Of a stretch of 64,000 bases of DNA, positions 34,730 through 45,949 are shown piece by piece. The notes beneath the pieces were generated by a model. That model saw only the letters and a list, made by a program, of their open reading frames with translations, did no database searches and was not told where the DNA came from. The stretch's first letter is position 1, and every line of letters begins with the position of its first letter. The position numbers and the translations under genes are program-made. Origin of the DNA: Siderastrea radians (lineage: Eukaryota > Cnidaria > Anthozoa > Scleractinia > Rhizangiidae); NCBI GenBank assembly GCA_964017195.1, contig OZ024892.1, positions 17,073,371-17,137,370 of the forward strand, written 5' to 3'.

Positions 34730-35154
34730 CTAGACTTATTTTCCAGAACAGAACTTCAACAGATGTTTTTATTTCGAATGTAAATTTTGATCACTATCAT
34801 GACACAATCCTTTATCATAAATTAAAGTGGTTTTCTTGATTTACATAAGAGGGTATAACCCCACTAACCCCCTTTAACTGTAATACAGATCATGAGATTG
34901 TTTTAACTGTTTGTAATATACACTAAAAAATGTCTCTTCTTTTACTGTAATGACCCTTCTGTTTAAACTGTAGTTTTATATAACAAACATTACATAGAAA
35001 GCAAGAAATGAACGGCTGAATAAGCTTAATAAGCTGTTGTTGATTTTTCTAGTTGTAAAATTGGACATTAAAGGAATTTACGTTTTTTGCTGTGAAAACC
35101 CCTCTGTTTTAGTTTTCTACAACAAGGACCTTTCAACATTAATTTTTAAGACCT
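34730..35154. other. Spacer between IntA and RingA
   Basis: AT-rich sequence between two convergent genes, presumably holding both 3' untranslated regions; no clear motif. Confidence 0.4.
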
Positions 35155-35522
35155 TTAAAGGATTTCATCATCCCCATCGGCAACATTGTTTACATCAATG
35201 CTGGCTTCCCTTAGTGCCGATGTCATCGAAATATCAGGAATACCAAAAAACGCTGCCAGGCCACTTACCTTAAGTGGCTTGCGAATTTCTGCATCTGGTA
35301 GACTGACTCTACAAAGGGGGCAATCCTCCAATCTAGAGGTACAGTAAAAGCACCCAATTAATTGGCCACACCCACAAAATACAATGATGCAGTGCCTGTT
35401 GACTGACAAATAACACACTTAATAATATCTTTCACTCTTTTCTTCTCTTTCTCTACTTCAAGGGTTTCTTTGATTTCTTTCAACATATTTTTTATTTCAG
35501 AGAAGCTGTCTTGATTTTGAGC
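35155..35522 (-). pseudogene. RING-like finger gene, copy A (RingA), frameshifted
   Basis: Minus-strand final exon after an acceptor at 35523-35524. It encodes a helical KEIKETLEVEKEKK stretch, CVICQST, then CGCGQLIGCFYC, LEDCPLCRVSLPD and an acidic C-terminus. RING-type fingers usually act as E3 ubiquitin ligases. Relative to copy B (38159-38455) the sequence between CVICQST and GCGQLIG is 7 bases shorter, which shifts the frame and removes one ligand region. Upstream exons corresponding to copy B were not found on the right, so the gene is also truncated. It is convergent with IntA, 430 bases away. Confidence 0.75.
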
Positions 35523-36104
35523 CTGTGAAAGCAGAAATTAGGAGTGTATGATCACAAAACAGGTTTTCATGTTGAATTCTAGAGTATTTTAGAATTTCTT
35601 ATTCAAACACTGAAAAATATGTTTCATTCAATTTTTATTTCAATGGCATTTCTTTTATTTACCAAGGTAACGAAATTTACTCAACACAGTTACTTAAAAT
35701 TGTTTCGTTGTTTGCCTATTTGAACCTCTTGAGTTTTTACCCAACCTTTTAGTTTAGTTCTCACGGAGTTTGTGCTGTTAACTTGGATCAATCTTAATAA
35801 ACATCAGTACTTTGAACGTGTTAACAAATCGCTGGAACAATAATAATTATATAACTTTAAAAAGCCACAATTTTACCTATTTAAAAGTAGTGCCCCACCC
35901 CTGACAGATTCCTGAGAGGAAAATAAGTGCCACACATGGCCATTTATAGATTTTATTATTTCTTCCTTTTCATCTTATTTTACTTCTTATTATATTTATT
36001 GACATTCTCAAATTTTCAGTTTTCGTGCCATCACATTGCTGCAAAGGCTAGAATGTTTGTCTTTTTTTGGTAATTGCCATTACAAATTTCTTGTTTATTT
36101 TTAT
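35523..36104. other. Junction between integrase elements A and B
   Basis: AT-rich; no motif. The two mirror-image elements meet somewhere in this stretch. Confidence 0.4.
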
Positions 36105-36341
36105 ATTTCTGTAATTAAGTTCCTTCAATTCTATGATTCCTTGCGGATATTTGACGCCTTCATTCTATAGGTTTCCTTCTTCGAGTCTAGACGTTGTAAT
36201 GTGTGCTGCAGCAATCGTTCCGCTTATTCAAACATTTGCATCTGTCATTCTCTATTTCGCATTCCGTTATTATGTTGCCTGGATTCCGTGTCCGATTTTT
36301 GCCTCCATCTTCTGTTATTATTTCGCCTCGCTTCCATGTTT
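36105..36341 (-). repeat. Subterminal tandem repeats, left end of element B
   Basis: Two to three degenerate units of TTCTGTTATTATTTCGCCTC plus GCTTCCATGTTTG, immediately upstream of the RingB start. Their inverse forms the five-unit array at 43009-43290 beyond the start of IntB, so the two arrays bracket element B. Confidence 0.7.
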
Positions 36342-36357
36342 GACTCAAGGCGGGAAA

Positions 36358-38455
36358 ATGTCACGTGAGCAAAAAAGGCGGGAATTTGGCTCCAGAGCAA
36401 GTATAATGGCTGATTTAGTTTCGCTTGAGTTCGACGGGAAAACTCTTGGTTTAACGCCTTCCAACCTGAGCAAAACCACGATTGCACGCTTTTTCAATGT
36501 ACATGAAGAAGGTTTACATCTAAAGGTGGTCCATAATGGTAAAACCGATAACATCTGGCCATTATCAAACGGCAAATTCTTAGTGCCTTGGGTACAACTA
36601 ATGCAGATGTCATTGCGTTCAACGCCAGTGAAGACAGCGAAGATTTTGTACAGGGAGCCTTCGATTTCCGGTTAGTATAAAGATTATTATTAGTATAATC
36701 TTCTTGTCAGTTTTGCTAGTTAACTCCGTTGGGTGAGATGAGAATATTGTCCGCAAACCCCCAAAATGATGCATATGGCCGTTTCTGTATTACTAGGGCT
36801 CCCTCGCTTCCTCGCGAAACCACAAACTATGGTATGGCACACTGTATGACAAGCAGACCAAGCAAGTTGCAAGGCTCTGGCTTTGGCAAGAGACCGGCGT
36901 CAGGTCTTTCTTTTATTAAGACCAAAAAGAAGAAAGCCTCTATTGGTGAAAGACTTCATTTTCTCAGCCGTTGACGAAGAAGGGCAAATGGTCCAACTTT
37001 TTCCCATTTCAATTAACCTGACAGAATTGTCGGAGAAGTTTGGTTGTCTCTCGGTCCCTATCATATGCAGTTCAATCGAGCAGGAACTTCGCGAGCAAGG
37101 AGAGGTGGTTAGACTAGTCATCAGTGATGCCAGAGGCCAGCCTATTATGGATTCATCTTAGACAATAAGTAAGTTTATGTGCAGTTATGTTTGGTACGGG
37201 TTCCCATTCCTTTTATTAGTTAAAAAATAAATGTGTTTGTAAGCCCACAGATCTCCACTAAGCCCATGGAGAGATACAGATCTGATATGACAAACTACCA
37301 CCCCCTGGGGGCAAGGCAAGAGCAAAATAGCCTGGGAGACATGGTAACAGATAGAATTGAACAATTTTTCTTTTTAATTTCACAGAAGAATCTTTTTGGG
37401 CATCTCAAAGGACATTCCGAGCAATGTCCCAGCAAACTTTTAAGAGATGAAAACCTGGAGTCTGGGCAGCCCTCAACACTGGCCTCTGCACACTGGAGGA
37501 AGAGGAAGAAGGTGAAAGAGCTCAGGCAATTCAGATTCAGAACGGAATCCCATCATCAAGTCTGGAGGAACAGCATCTTGTGTCACATGCCAGTGTAAGT
37601 TTTGATATGGATAATGTAATAGCATATAACATGGTAAGGTAAGTCTGTGAAGGAACTCTAGTAACCCACAAGGTTTTCAGAGCTTATCCCAGTTGCCTTA
37701 GCATGAAGTGACTAGGAGTATTTCTGCTCCCCCCATCACAGGCTTTACCCCAAGCATTAAATTTGCTGGTACCCATTTTTATGTCTAGGTGAAGAGAGGC
37801 ACTGTGAGTCAGAGTAAAGTGTCTTGCATAAGAACACAATGCAGTGCCTCAGCCAGAGCTCAAATCCAGACTGTTCGATCCACAGTCCAGGGAAATAACC
37901 ATACAATAAAATAACTTTATTTAAACATGGAATCATCAGGCAATACAAATCTTCAGAAACATTAGTTGCAATCAAAGCAAAAATAGCAAAAATTCTAAGA
38001 GCGTACTTAATACTAAGCCTGACTTCCATGAATGCCAAGCAGTTTATAAATTATAGCTCATTCTGAAAGAAGTCCCTCCAGCTACATTTACAATTGGAAA
38101 GAGCATGTGCTAACTGCAGGTCACCATGCCTCTTTCTTATAGTTTTTTATTTCAACAGGCTCGAGATGACAGGTGTTTGGAAAAAATGATGAAGACGATG
38201 GAAGAAATAAAAGACAGCATGGAAGCAAGAAAGGAGTTTAAAAAGCTAAAAGAATTATTCCAATGTGTTATTTGTCAGTCAACATGTACTGCATCAATGT
38301 ATTTCTGCATTACTGGGTGTGGCCAATTAATTGGTTGCTTTTTATGTGTTTCCAAAATAGAGGATTGTCCTTTATGTCGACTTAGCTTACCAGATGTTCA
38401 GATTAGAAAGCCCGTGTTTGTTAGTGGCCTAGCAACTCTTCTAGACATACCATAA
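36358..38455 (+). CDS. RING-like finger gene, copy B (RingB)
   Basis: The first exon from ATG 36358 (an alternative ATG is 36406, MADLVSLEFDGKTLG) encodes a compact domain to about 36668 (GT donor). A second coding block at about 36850-37161 reads KDFIFSAVDEEGQMV and FPISINLTELSEKFG; a third near 37380-37595 is less sure. The last exon, 38159-38455 (acceptor 38158), encodes a helix, CVICQST, CITGCGQLIGCFLC, EDCPLCRLSLPD and VSGLATLLDIP. The eight-cysteine RING-like finger suggests ubiquitin ligation; what it would modify is unknown. The N-terminal domain has the size and pattern of a beta-grasp/ubiquitin-like or PB1 fold, by inference. It converges on IntB. The middle exons are uncertain and a SINE sits in the last intron. 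Confidence 0.6.
37630..37905 (-). mobile_element. SINE, minus orientation
   Basis: Reverse complement reads GCAAGACACTTTACTCTGAC, then AAATGGGTACCAGCAAATTT, GCTTGGGGTAAAGCCTGTGA: the conserved body of a widespread anthozoan tRNA-derived SINE. The same body, more decayed, is at 63400-63490. It lies in the intron before the RING exon of RingB. Confidence 0.65.
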
Positions 38456-38674
38456 ATTTCTGAGATCTGCTCTCAAGGAAGCCAACCTACTCAGTTCGCC
38501 TCCACATGAGGCTGATGATGATATTGATAATAATGAACTATAGTCTGGTCCAATTTGCATTCCCCTACATCTTGTTTCTTATTTATCAAATTTATGTAAA
38601 ATGTAAAAGTAAAAATGTTTGTAGTGAGCACTTTATAATGCTGGCTAAGACCAATACAGTGTAACAGCAAGAGA
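38456..38674. other. RingB 3' flank
   Basis: Continues the acidic coding pattern of RingA out of frame just after the RingB stop (GCTGATGATGATATTGATAA), suggesting the stop came from a shift near the C-terminus; then non-coding sequence. Confidence 0.35.
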
Positions 38675-39330
38675 GTGGTACTGTTTTCCAGCTCTTATAA
38701 TTTGATGGGTTACTAGTACCACTCTTTACCAGTTGAAGCCCCAGTAATGGTTTAAAACAAATGCCCAATCATAGGCCAACAAGTTGAGGCGATTTTCATG
38801 ACATTTCTGGTTACCATAGCAACGATATAACTGGTTAAATCAACCCCTAATTTTAGCTGTAAATGCTAATAACTCAAAAACAAGCTCAGTGACCCCCCAC
38901 TTTTATTCGAGTTATAATCAGCGTGTCAAGATACAAATGTTTGCAAAGTTAGAAAAATTTCTATGAAGTGGATTCAGGGTCACCTTAAATGTTGAAAATT
39001 TAAGGTGGCTCTGAATCTGCTTTGTAGAAATATTTCTAACCTTGCAAACATTTGTATCTTGACATGCTGATCATAACTAATAATAAAAAATGGGGGGTCA
39101 CCAAGCTTGTTTTTGAGTTATTAGCCCTTAAAACTAAAATAAAGGGTGTTTTTGCCCAGTTATACCATTGGTATGGTAACCAGAAATGCCACGAAAATCA
39201 ATGCAACTTGTTAGCCAATGATTGGGCATTTGCTTTATATCATTACTGGGGCAGCAACTGGTAAAGATTGGCAGCAGTAACCCATCAAGTTGTAAGAGCT
39301 GGAAAATGCTGAAAACCGTTACCATCCACC
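38675..39330. repeat. 650 bp foldback element
   Basis: Imperfect inverted repeat with arms of about 310 bases meeting at 38993-39000 (TTAAATGTTGAAAATTTAAG). Paired blocks include GATACAAATGTTTGCAAAG, GGGGTCAC, the ATGCCCAATCAT region, CCAGTAATGG/CCATTACTGG and GAGCTGGAAAA. It lies between the convergent RingB and IntB. Confidence 0.8.
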
Positions 39331-40769
39331 TTTTAAGGTAAAATATCAACTATATTTCAATATACTGAATATCAACTATTCAGTAAACTGAATAGTTGAA
39401 AATTGCTGTGTGATTAACAAATGTTGAAACAAAAAAAGGAAACTGTTTTGATCTGCCATAAGAAAAGACTGAAACACAACTGAAGATAGAAGTGACTTAT
39501 CTCCATGAATGATGGTTTCATCTAGGGTAACATTAATTAGTTACGTCTACTGTTGAGGTTATTATATTGTTATTGCTGTTGTTCATACAGATACATTGAA
39601 TGTTGGTGTGGTACGTGTACTGCTGACTTCTAATGCCTCACTACTGATGATGTAATGAGTCACTTACAGACTGGCAAGCATACTTGATATTTGAATAAAA
39701 CTTTGGATTGCATTTACAAAAGTGTCTATTTCTCCATGTACAACATGAGAAAATATTACTTCAAATGAAGGATTACTAGAGTGAAACAAATACTCTCTTG
39801 ATTCCTGTAGATGTTCATGCCCAGCAATTGGGTCAGAACCAACGTTAGGATGATTATTAAGCCTTCCACCTCTTTCCTCATACATTCTCACAACCTCTGC
39901 TGTTGATGGGATCAAATGTGCTGGCACTTGAACAGCCTGGTTTGTTTCTGTCATTCTCTCAACAGGAATGCACCCCCTGGGGCCTACAAGTTAAAAAGAC
40001 TCCAGTGATTAAAAATGATTACTATTCTTTTCTTGCTTGTCAATGTTCATGAAAGGAATGGGTTGCGGTCAGGAATGTTCTATCCAATTTTAATTTTTGT
40101 GTAAATCTGTAAAAATGTTCTAGGTTGTTACTAACCAGGAATTCGGTGATAATTCCAAGAGTTGATTAAATTCTCAGATCCAACCTTGCTGACATGTATA
40201 GTTTACCCATGACACAGCAAAAATAACCAGAGGGTCCTCCATGTTGAAGATCTCCTGCTCCTTAACAAAACAAAGTGCCCGTTTAAGAGGATAATTTACT
40301 CTGGCATTTTCCTCTGGCCAAAGCCTTTCTGCTCTGTAATTCTCTGTAGATTTAGTTTGCCTCCAGGGAGCTCTGCTGATATTGCCACGTTTATTTTTAA
40401 GAAGCTCTTGTACAAAAATACAGAGGCAAAATTCTGTTCCGTGGTCAACATATAGTTGTTCAAAAAACCCATACTGGAGAAGAAGGGGCCTGTATTAAAA
40501 AAATTGTATAAGTAGAGTGATACAAAAGAACAACATGGACAACAAATGATTAAAAGATCACTGTTAAAAATGTTAGCACCAGTCCTCCCCTGGGCCAGTG
40601 ACCAATCAATATGCAGACTCAGTATTACACGATTTGCTCAACATGGATACCCTAGTCCCAGAGGTTTTTCCCTTCTCTCTTCTAAGATATAACAAAGAGA
40701 AAACCTCTGGAACCAAACAGAATGAAGTGTGGATATACAATGCTATAACTCCTCTCCAATGGCTTATAA

Positions 40770-41323
40770 GGGACCGTTCATTTTTTATGAGGTGGGGGGG
40801 GGGGGGGCTGGTGGGATTTGAGGGGGGGCCATGAAAGAAATATGGCTTTAAAGGGGGGGGGCCAGCCAACAAAATATGGTCTGTAAGGGGGGTCATTGAA
40901 AATAATTATACTTTTAAGTATTGTAAGAATGCCCAAAATAACATTCCTGAGGTTCTTTATTATGTACCAGACGCCATTTTAAACACGACCCAACAGCTAT
41001 TTGGATACAAATGCAGTCAACCCATACTAACAAACGGCATCCACGATAAACAGTCAAGGCAATGTCAGCTTTTCGGGGGGGGATGTAGTTTGTCTATTAC
41101 TATGACTGAACAATTGATGCATTCTTCAGTCATAAGGCTTGATAAGTTTTTTAACGTTTTACTTGATCATTGTTTTTTTGGGGGGGTCATCGAAAAAAAT
41201 TGGATTACGAGGGGGGGGGGGCAGGTAAAAAAGTCCGATGAAGAAGGGGGGGCATTATATATAACAGTGACTATCCATGAAATCCCACCAGCGCCCCCTT
41301 CCCTATAAGAAATGAATGGTCCC
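40770..41323. mobile_element. 554 bp G-rich element with TAA duplications
   Basis: TAA at 40767-40769 and 41324-41326. Ends GGGACCGTTCATTTTTTATG and (inverted) GGGACCATTCATTTCTTATA. Inside are several runs of 7-13 guanines on the plus strand spaced by 30-60 bases. A TAA duplication and GGG ends fit PIF/Harbinger-type MITEs. It sits in an intron of IntB. Confidence 0.7.
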
Positions 41324-42052
41324 TAAGTTGTGTAAACCGAGGTGACACCTATCATAATCTGCACGATATTGTCATACTTCACTGAACTTCACAATATAAG
41401 ATCATGTTATCTACCGAGACCAAAGGGGGTAGGGTCAGTAAAATTGGGAGAGTCATGATTTTGTGACTGTGGACTTTTCATTTCTACTATCCAGTGTATG
41501 AAATACTAAAGGACTGCCACTGATGTTTACACAGGTTTATTCTTTGGAGACGTTTTGGCCTACAATTTGGTGTGTGAGCTTGTTGTATACCCCAATGCTG
41601 ACTGCATACTTACCGAAACAAAAATTGGTAAATAAGCAATGGGTTCTTTTTGGGTATGGTAATAAATCCAAGAACCATTCTACTACAGCCATCCAGAGCA
41701 TGGATGTGTGTGACTCCAAACTCTTGTGCTAACTTCTCATTTTGGTCCATATGCAGCTTATAACCAAAATATGGTGCAAAGTATGGTATAGGATTTGTTC
41801 TGTCCAGTACATCATGGGCCCTTTCTCTGTGAGCACACGGGGCAACCCTCTTCAACATCTTGGAAATTCGTTGTTGACTGATTTCACGAATCTGTGAATG
41901 CTCTTGCATTTGATATCGAAGTGTGCCCTGTATCATCCGGCGTCCATATGTATGTCCATACTGTAAAGAACAGCAATTAGTGATAGCTACTAAGTAGCAC
42001 TCATTAAAAGATTATGTGTTGCATAATGAGATGGTAAACTACCAACAATAAC

Positions 42053-42243
42053 AATACATGTACATGTATGTTGTGGGTTAGTTTTATCTTTGGTTTAAAA
42101 TCTTTCAAACCAGTTTGATTTTTATTTCCCTTTGTTTTAGGTTATGATAATGAACATAAGACAAAGAAAAATAAAAATCAAACTGGCTGAAAAATTTTTA
42201 AACCAAATATAAAATTAAACCACAACATGTACATGTGCATGTA
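42053..42243. repeat. 190 bp palindrome
   Basis: Arms ACATGTACATGTATGTTGTG... and ...CACAACATGTACATGTGCAT with TTTGGTTTAAAAT and AACCAGTTTGATTTTTATTT pairing inward. A small foldback element in the second intron of IntB. Confidence 0.75.
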
Positions 42244-43008
42244 TCACCGAGGTAAGTTGGCTATAATCATCTGATATCCAATAGGCATAAGTGGGTTAAC
42301 TGTTTTATTACAACCACGAAAAATTGGTCATACATCCTCGTTTAATTTCATAATTTAACCAGTCTCTTTTGTTCACTGATCAGTTTTGCAGCATGTAATA
42401 TAAATTTTCTATTTCAACCTCACCTGCACAATATTGGACGTGATCATTTCTTCCAGATATTCGTCTGATATCCTTTAATCCATTAATACTTCTTTCTTTA
42501 CAGAATCTTCTTATGCTTCTTGAGCTTAGCCCGCCTGTTTCTACGAACGAAATTTGTTTTCAGTCAAAACAAAAAGTTGGCAATCACAAAACAACGATAG
42601 AAAGTCAATTCAAACACTCTCGATGCGTATAAATAAAAAGATTACATACCAGGAAACAGTGCTTTGAGTCTTTCACTGATGGCTTTGTACGAAAACCTTT
42701 GTTCAACAAGCCCTTGTATTAATTCCTCCAAGTCGTGCAAACTCATCTTTAGCCATTTTAAAGATTTCCGCCCAGTGACCAATATTTTCGGTCACAGTCT
42801 GTCACGACTATGTACAAACCAGTTCCCAACCTTTTGCAAAGGGTCAGAGATCCCTGGGTTCCAGGTCGCCTCGTTCTCATGGTGTGACTTTATGGAAACG
42901 AGGCAACAAAAATACAAAATACTGAAAATACGGGCTTGGGAATGCAAATATATTCTATATAAAAAAGGAATACACAGAAATGCAGACATGAATCTCAGAA
43001 TCCAAAAC

Positions 43009-43290
43009 ACAGTAAACAAACATGGAATCGAGGCAAGATAATTACAGAATGCAAAAGTCAGAAACCAACATGGAATTGAGGCAAAATAATTGCAGAATGC
43101 AAAAAACAGAAGGCCAACATGGAATTGAGGCAGGATAATTACAGAATGCAAATAACAGAAAGTCAACATGGAATCGAGGCAAGATAATTACAGAATGCAA
43201 ATAACAGAAAGCCAACATGGAATCGAGGCAAGATAATTACAGAATGCAAAAGACAGAAAAGCAGCATGAATCCTGGCGAAATTCAGAACA
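43009..43290 (+). repeat. Subterminal tandem repeats, right end of element B
   Basis: Five units of about 54-56 bases containing AACATGGAATCGAGGCAAGA, TAATTACAGAATGCAAA and a variable ACAGAAAGCC piece. It is the inverse of the 36.1-36.34 kb repeats and lies upstream of the IntB start. Confidence 0.85.
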
Positions 43291-43341
43291 AAATTTTGAA
43301 TAACAACATTAAAATTTAAAAGACCACGTGGTACACTCATC

Positions 43342-43785
43342 CTAGTGGCCTATTAAAGCTAGATTTAGGGGAGAGCCACTTGCTGTTCTTATTTTAAACG
43401 GAAAGGTCTCGAAACATTCTGATATACCACTGTCATCTTTAGCACAGCCAGATAGAATATATGCCGAAATGATAGCTTTGCAGTTTACACAACGTGTTGG
43501 TAAAATCCATGTTTGCTTTGGATCCCAAAACCATTGGAGGTCTACCCATCTTTGCCCATCCCAGAATTCCTTTGTCATGGGCCAACTTGTAGTTCTTCCC
43601 AGCCAGTGATCTTTTTCCTCCCAGTGCGATAACATTTTTTTTACACATAGGCTCATTCCGAAACCAGGTCTTTACTTTGCCATTTAAACCAAGGTAATAG
43701 TACTTTATGTATCCATGTTTACCATGTTTACCACAATGATGACATAAGTCAGACTTGCTTTCCATTACACTCCAACTACGATTGC
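43342..43785 (-). pseudogene. Zinc-binding transposase-type fragment
   Basis: Minus strand: CHHCGKHG, YYYLGLNGKVKTWFRNEPMC, then, after a one-base shift in a run of eight adenines (43634-43641), MLSHWEEKDHW, EFWDGQRW, WFWDPKQTWILPTRCVNC. The CxxC pairs suggest zinc binding. The pattern recalls the N-terminal region of large CACTA/KDZ-like cnidarian transposases. The rest of such a gene is absent nearby; the relic at 28.6-30.0 kb could be from the same class. Confidence 0.5.
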
Positions 43786-44617
43786 ACTGATACTTGGTGG
43801 TTGTCTTCCTAGTCGTGTGATTTCTTTACTCTCTCTGCATATACAAATGTAATACTCTTTTGCATCAGAAAATCTCTTCTCTTTTAGAAGCAACTGAGCT
43901 GCACTCCAGTTTTAAGGCAAGGAGGCAGACTGTATGTCAACATCAATGTCATCTCCAACAGACGTAAACAGCATCGTTTTTCCATAATCTAGAATGTCTT
44001 CCTACCGAAGCCCCAGCACTTTCCATAATATTCATTTATGTAAGGAAAATCAAGAATTGTTATTCAGCGAAATCCTTGCATTGATTTTGAGCCATTCGAA
44101 ACTGTCCGAAATACTCTTTTTACGAAAAAGCCTGGTTACCAAGCACAGCAGGGGCAATGATGAAAAAGTATTTCCTATTTTATACGGTAATGGGAAGTTT
44201 CTTTCTTCGGCACCCAACCCAGATTCAATACTTGTATCCCAAGGAAACTGTATACAAAGTTTGGCACTTTTGTCCGTTTTGTCATGATTCGGCTCAAATT
44301 TTGCAGTAAGCCACTAGACTAGGAGTATAGAGGAGCCACTGGTTTACAACTAGTTCTCTTCAGGGCCTGTTTTCGAAGCTCCATCCAAACTGAAAATTGG
44401 GTAAAATTTAAGACAAAATCGCAAGAAACACCCCCTGTGTAAAGGGCCTTCAGCTTGGTGAATTATGCAATCCCATTTCAGTCCATGGGCTGTTCACAAG
44501 AGAATATGTTTAATCGTATACTAGATAAGCGAGTTTTTCAAATTCTCTATAGTAAAATAAACTGGGGTCTAGTCTTGAAAAAGACTTGACATGATGACAT
44601 AAATTTAAGCATGCAAT
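43786..44617. other. Unassigned
   Basis: The plus frame 43994-44287 has no motif. No element ends recognised. Confidence 0.4.
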
Positions 44618-45200
44618 TTACTTGCCATAATTTACGTGATGGCTTTCCGTTAATATTATTTCATATGCATTTATACCTTCAGGGTCAATTCTCCTCATTG
44701 CCTCCCTGATTCTGTCTTCTTGAACTTTATGACCCTTAGAGAGAAGATGGCCCCGCATGGATTTGCAGCCACAGTTTGGGAAGTTGTGAAGTACATCCAG
44801 TAAGACAGCATCTAACTTGGCTTCAGTCATACGTGAATAACTTGCACAAACCGGGATTCCAAACTCTTGTAGTCTTCTGAAAATTGTCTTATCACTTGAC
44901 TCTGCACATCTTCGCTACGTCCGCGCCCTTAAAACCTTTCTCAAGAAAGTACTCCAGCTGATCACGGCTGATATTTAATTTTGGCCTTCCTTAATTTCCG
45001 GTTTCTTTCACCGCTCTATCGGAATTGTTGACGTCTAAAGTATTCTGATTAATCATGAGTGAAATAAGATGACGAACTTGAAGTAAGTTTGGAAGAAGCA
45101 CTTCTTCAAGCATTCCTCCCAGCCTCAAAATCAGCGAGCATAGCCATTCCACTTTATATAAGCCACAATCGAGACCTGTATTAGAAACAAGTCGGTTTAT
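44618..45200 (-). pseudogene. Third integrase-type transposase relic (IntC), N-terminal part
   Basis: Minus strand from about 45195: a helical leader, then TAA, GRPKLNISRDQLEYFLEKGF, KGADVAKM (helix-turn-helix-like). After a frameshift and stops comes SDKTIFRRLQEFGIPVC, then MTEAKLDAVLLDVLHNFPNC, HLLSKGHKVQEDRIREAMRR, ending at a GTAAAT donor after NYGK. The order is typical of the DNA-binding half of integrase-type transposases, from a different subfamily from IntA and IntB. The catalytic half is absent. Confidence 0.65.
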
Positions 45201-45240
45201 AACATCAAGTACTACAGTTTTTATGTTGTTTTCTATCAGG

Positions 45241-45915
45241 TGAGGATGATAATCAACAACAAGATGATGGTTCTGCTGCAGTCGGTAGCTCTGCCATGAA
45301 AGAAAAGTATTTCCAGGAACAAGACAGTACATTTAGAAAAACATGCAACAAGCTAACAAAGCTGATATGGAATGCAGTTCAATCCCAAAGTTCTGAAACA
45401 GCACTTGACAATCTCATCAGTCAAAGGTCAACTGATAGATGGTGGGATGATAAAACAGACCACTTAAACAGGACTGTAATGCACTGTGCCATGGAGTCCA
45501 ACAACCACACCGTGGTTAGAGTATTGCTTGCTGCTGGAGTCAACCCAAATGTGAAAGAAGGTTATGGTGTCACTCCACTCCATCTTGCTGTAATTGGTAA
45601 AAGTACAGAGATGTGCAAAATCCTGGTTGATGATTTTGCATTAGTTGACGGCATTTCATTGTCATCGCTTCCCTGTCCATATGAAATGGCAAATGCTATG
45701 AACTTGATCGACATTGCACTGTGTCTGATGAAATATTAAGAGAACATGAGATCATAAACGAACAGCTGTCGCATCTAGTAAGTAGAGATGATAAAGCTAC
45801 ATGTGATGTGCAAAGCCCAAGCTCAGATAAAGGTGATGAGTTTATTTATGAGAGATCATAGTTTCGTGGATTTCCTACTACTTTAGTGGGTGACCAGGGA
45901 ACCTGCAAAAACAAC
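45241..45915 (+). pseudogene. Ankyrin-repeat gene fragment
   Basis: Begins after an AG acceptor (45238-45240) with an acidic QQQDDG stretch, then helical sequence and two ankyrin repeats: TVMHCAMESNNHTVVRVLLA and GVTPLHLAVIGKSTEMCKIL. The frame stops at 45737-45739; related frames continue to FRGFPTTL then VGDQGTCKNNR (about 45865-45915), interrupted by a TAG. I recall this layout from a multicopy anthozoan gene family. Ankyrin repeats bind proteins; the role here is unknown. A LINE end follows directly. Confidence 0.55.
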
Positions 45916-45949
45916 AGGTGTGAAGATGAAGGTCCAGTTCACATAGCGT

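Larger units (their letters stand above)
39664..42746 (-). pseudogene. Integrase-type transposase, copy B (IntB), broken
   Basis: Exons on the minus strand: 42746-42650 (MSLHDLEELIQGLVEQ, KAISERLKALFP), 42540-42424 (GLSSRSIRRFCKER, ISDEYLEEM), 41960-41614 (GRRMIQGTLR, D in HMDQNEK), 40489-40136 (D in YVDHGTEF, E in NYRAERLW) and 39983-39664 (MTETNQAVQVPAHL). Same architecture as IntA. Exon 2 is 8 bases shorter than in IntA between the two motifs, shifting the frame. Exon 4 has one extra base near 40200 and then a TGA. Differences from IntA fall mostly at third positions or are conservative, so both lineages were once functional. Introns carry a TAA-flanked element and a palindrome. Confidence 0.8.

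Noticed and set aside
43009..43290. CRISPR-like array
   Set aside because: Repeats are contiguous with no unique spacers, and the DNA is eukaryotic.
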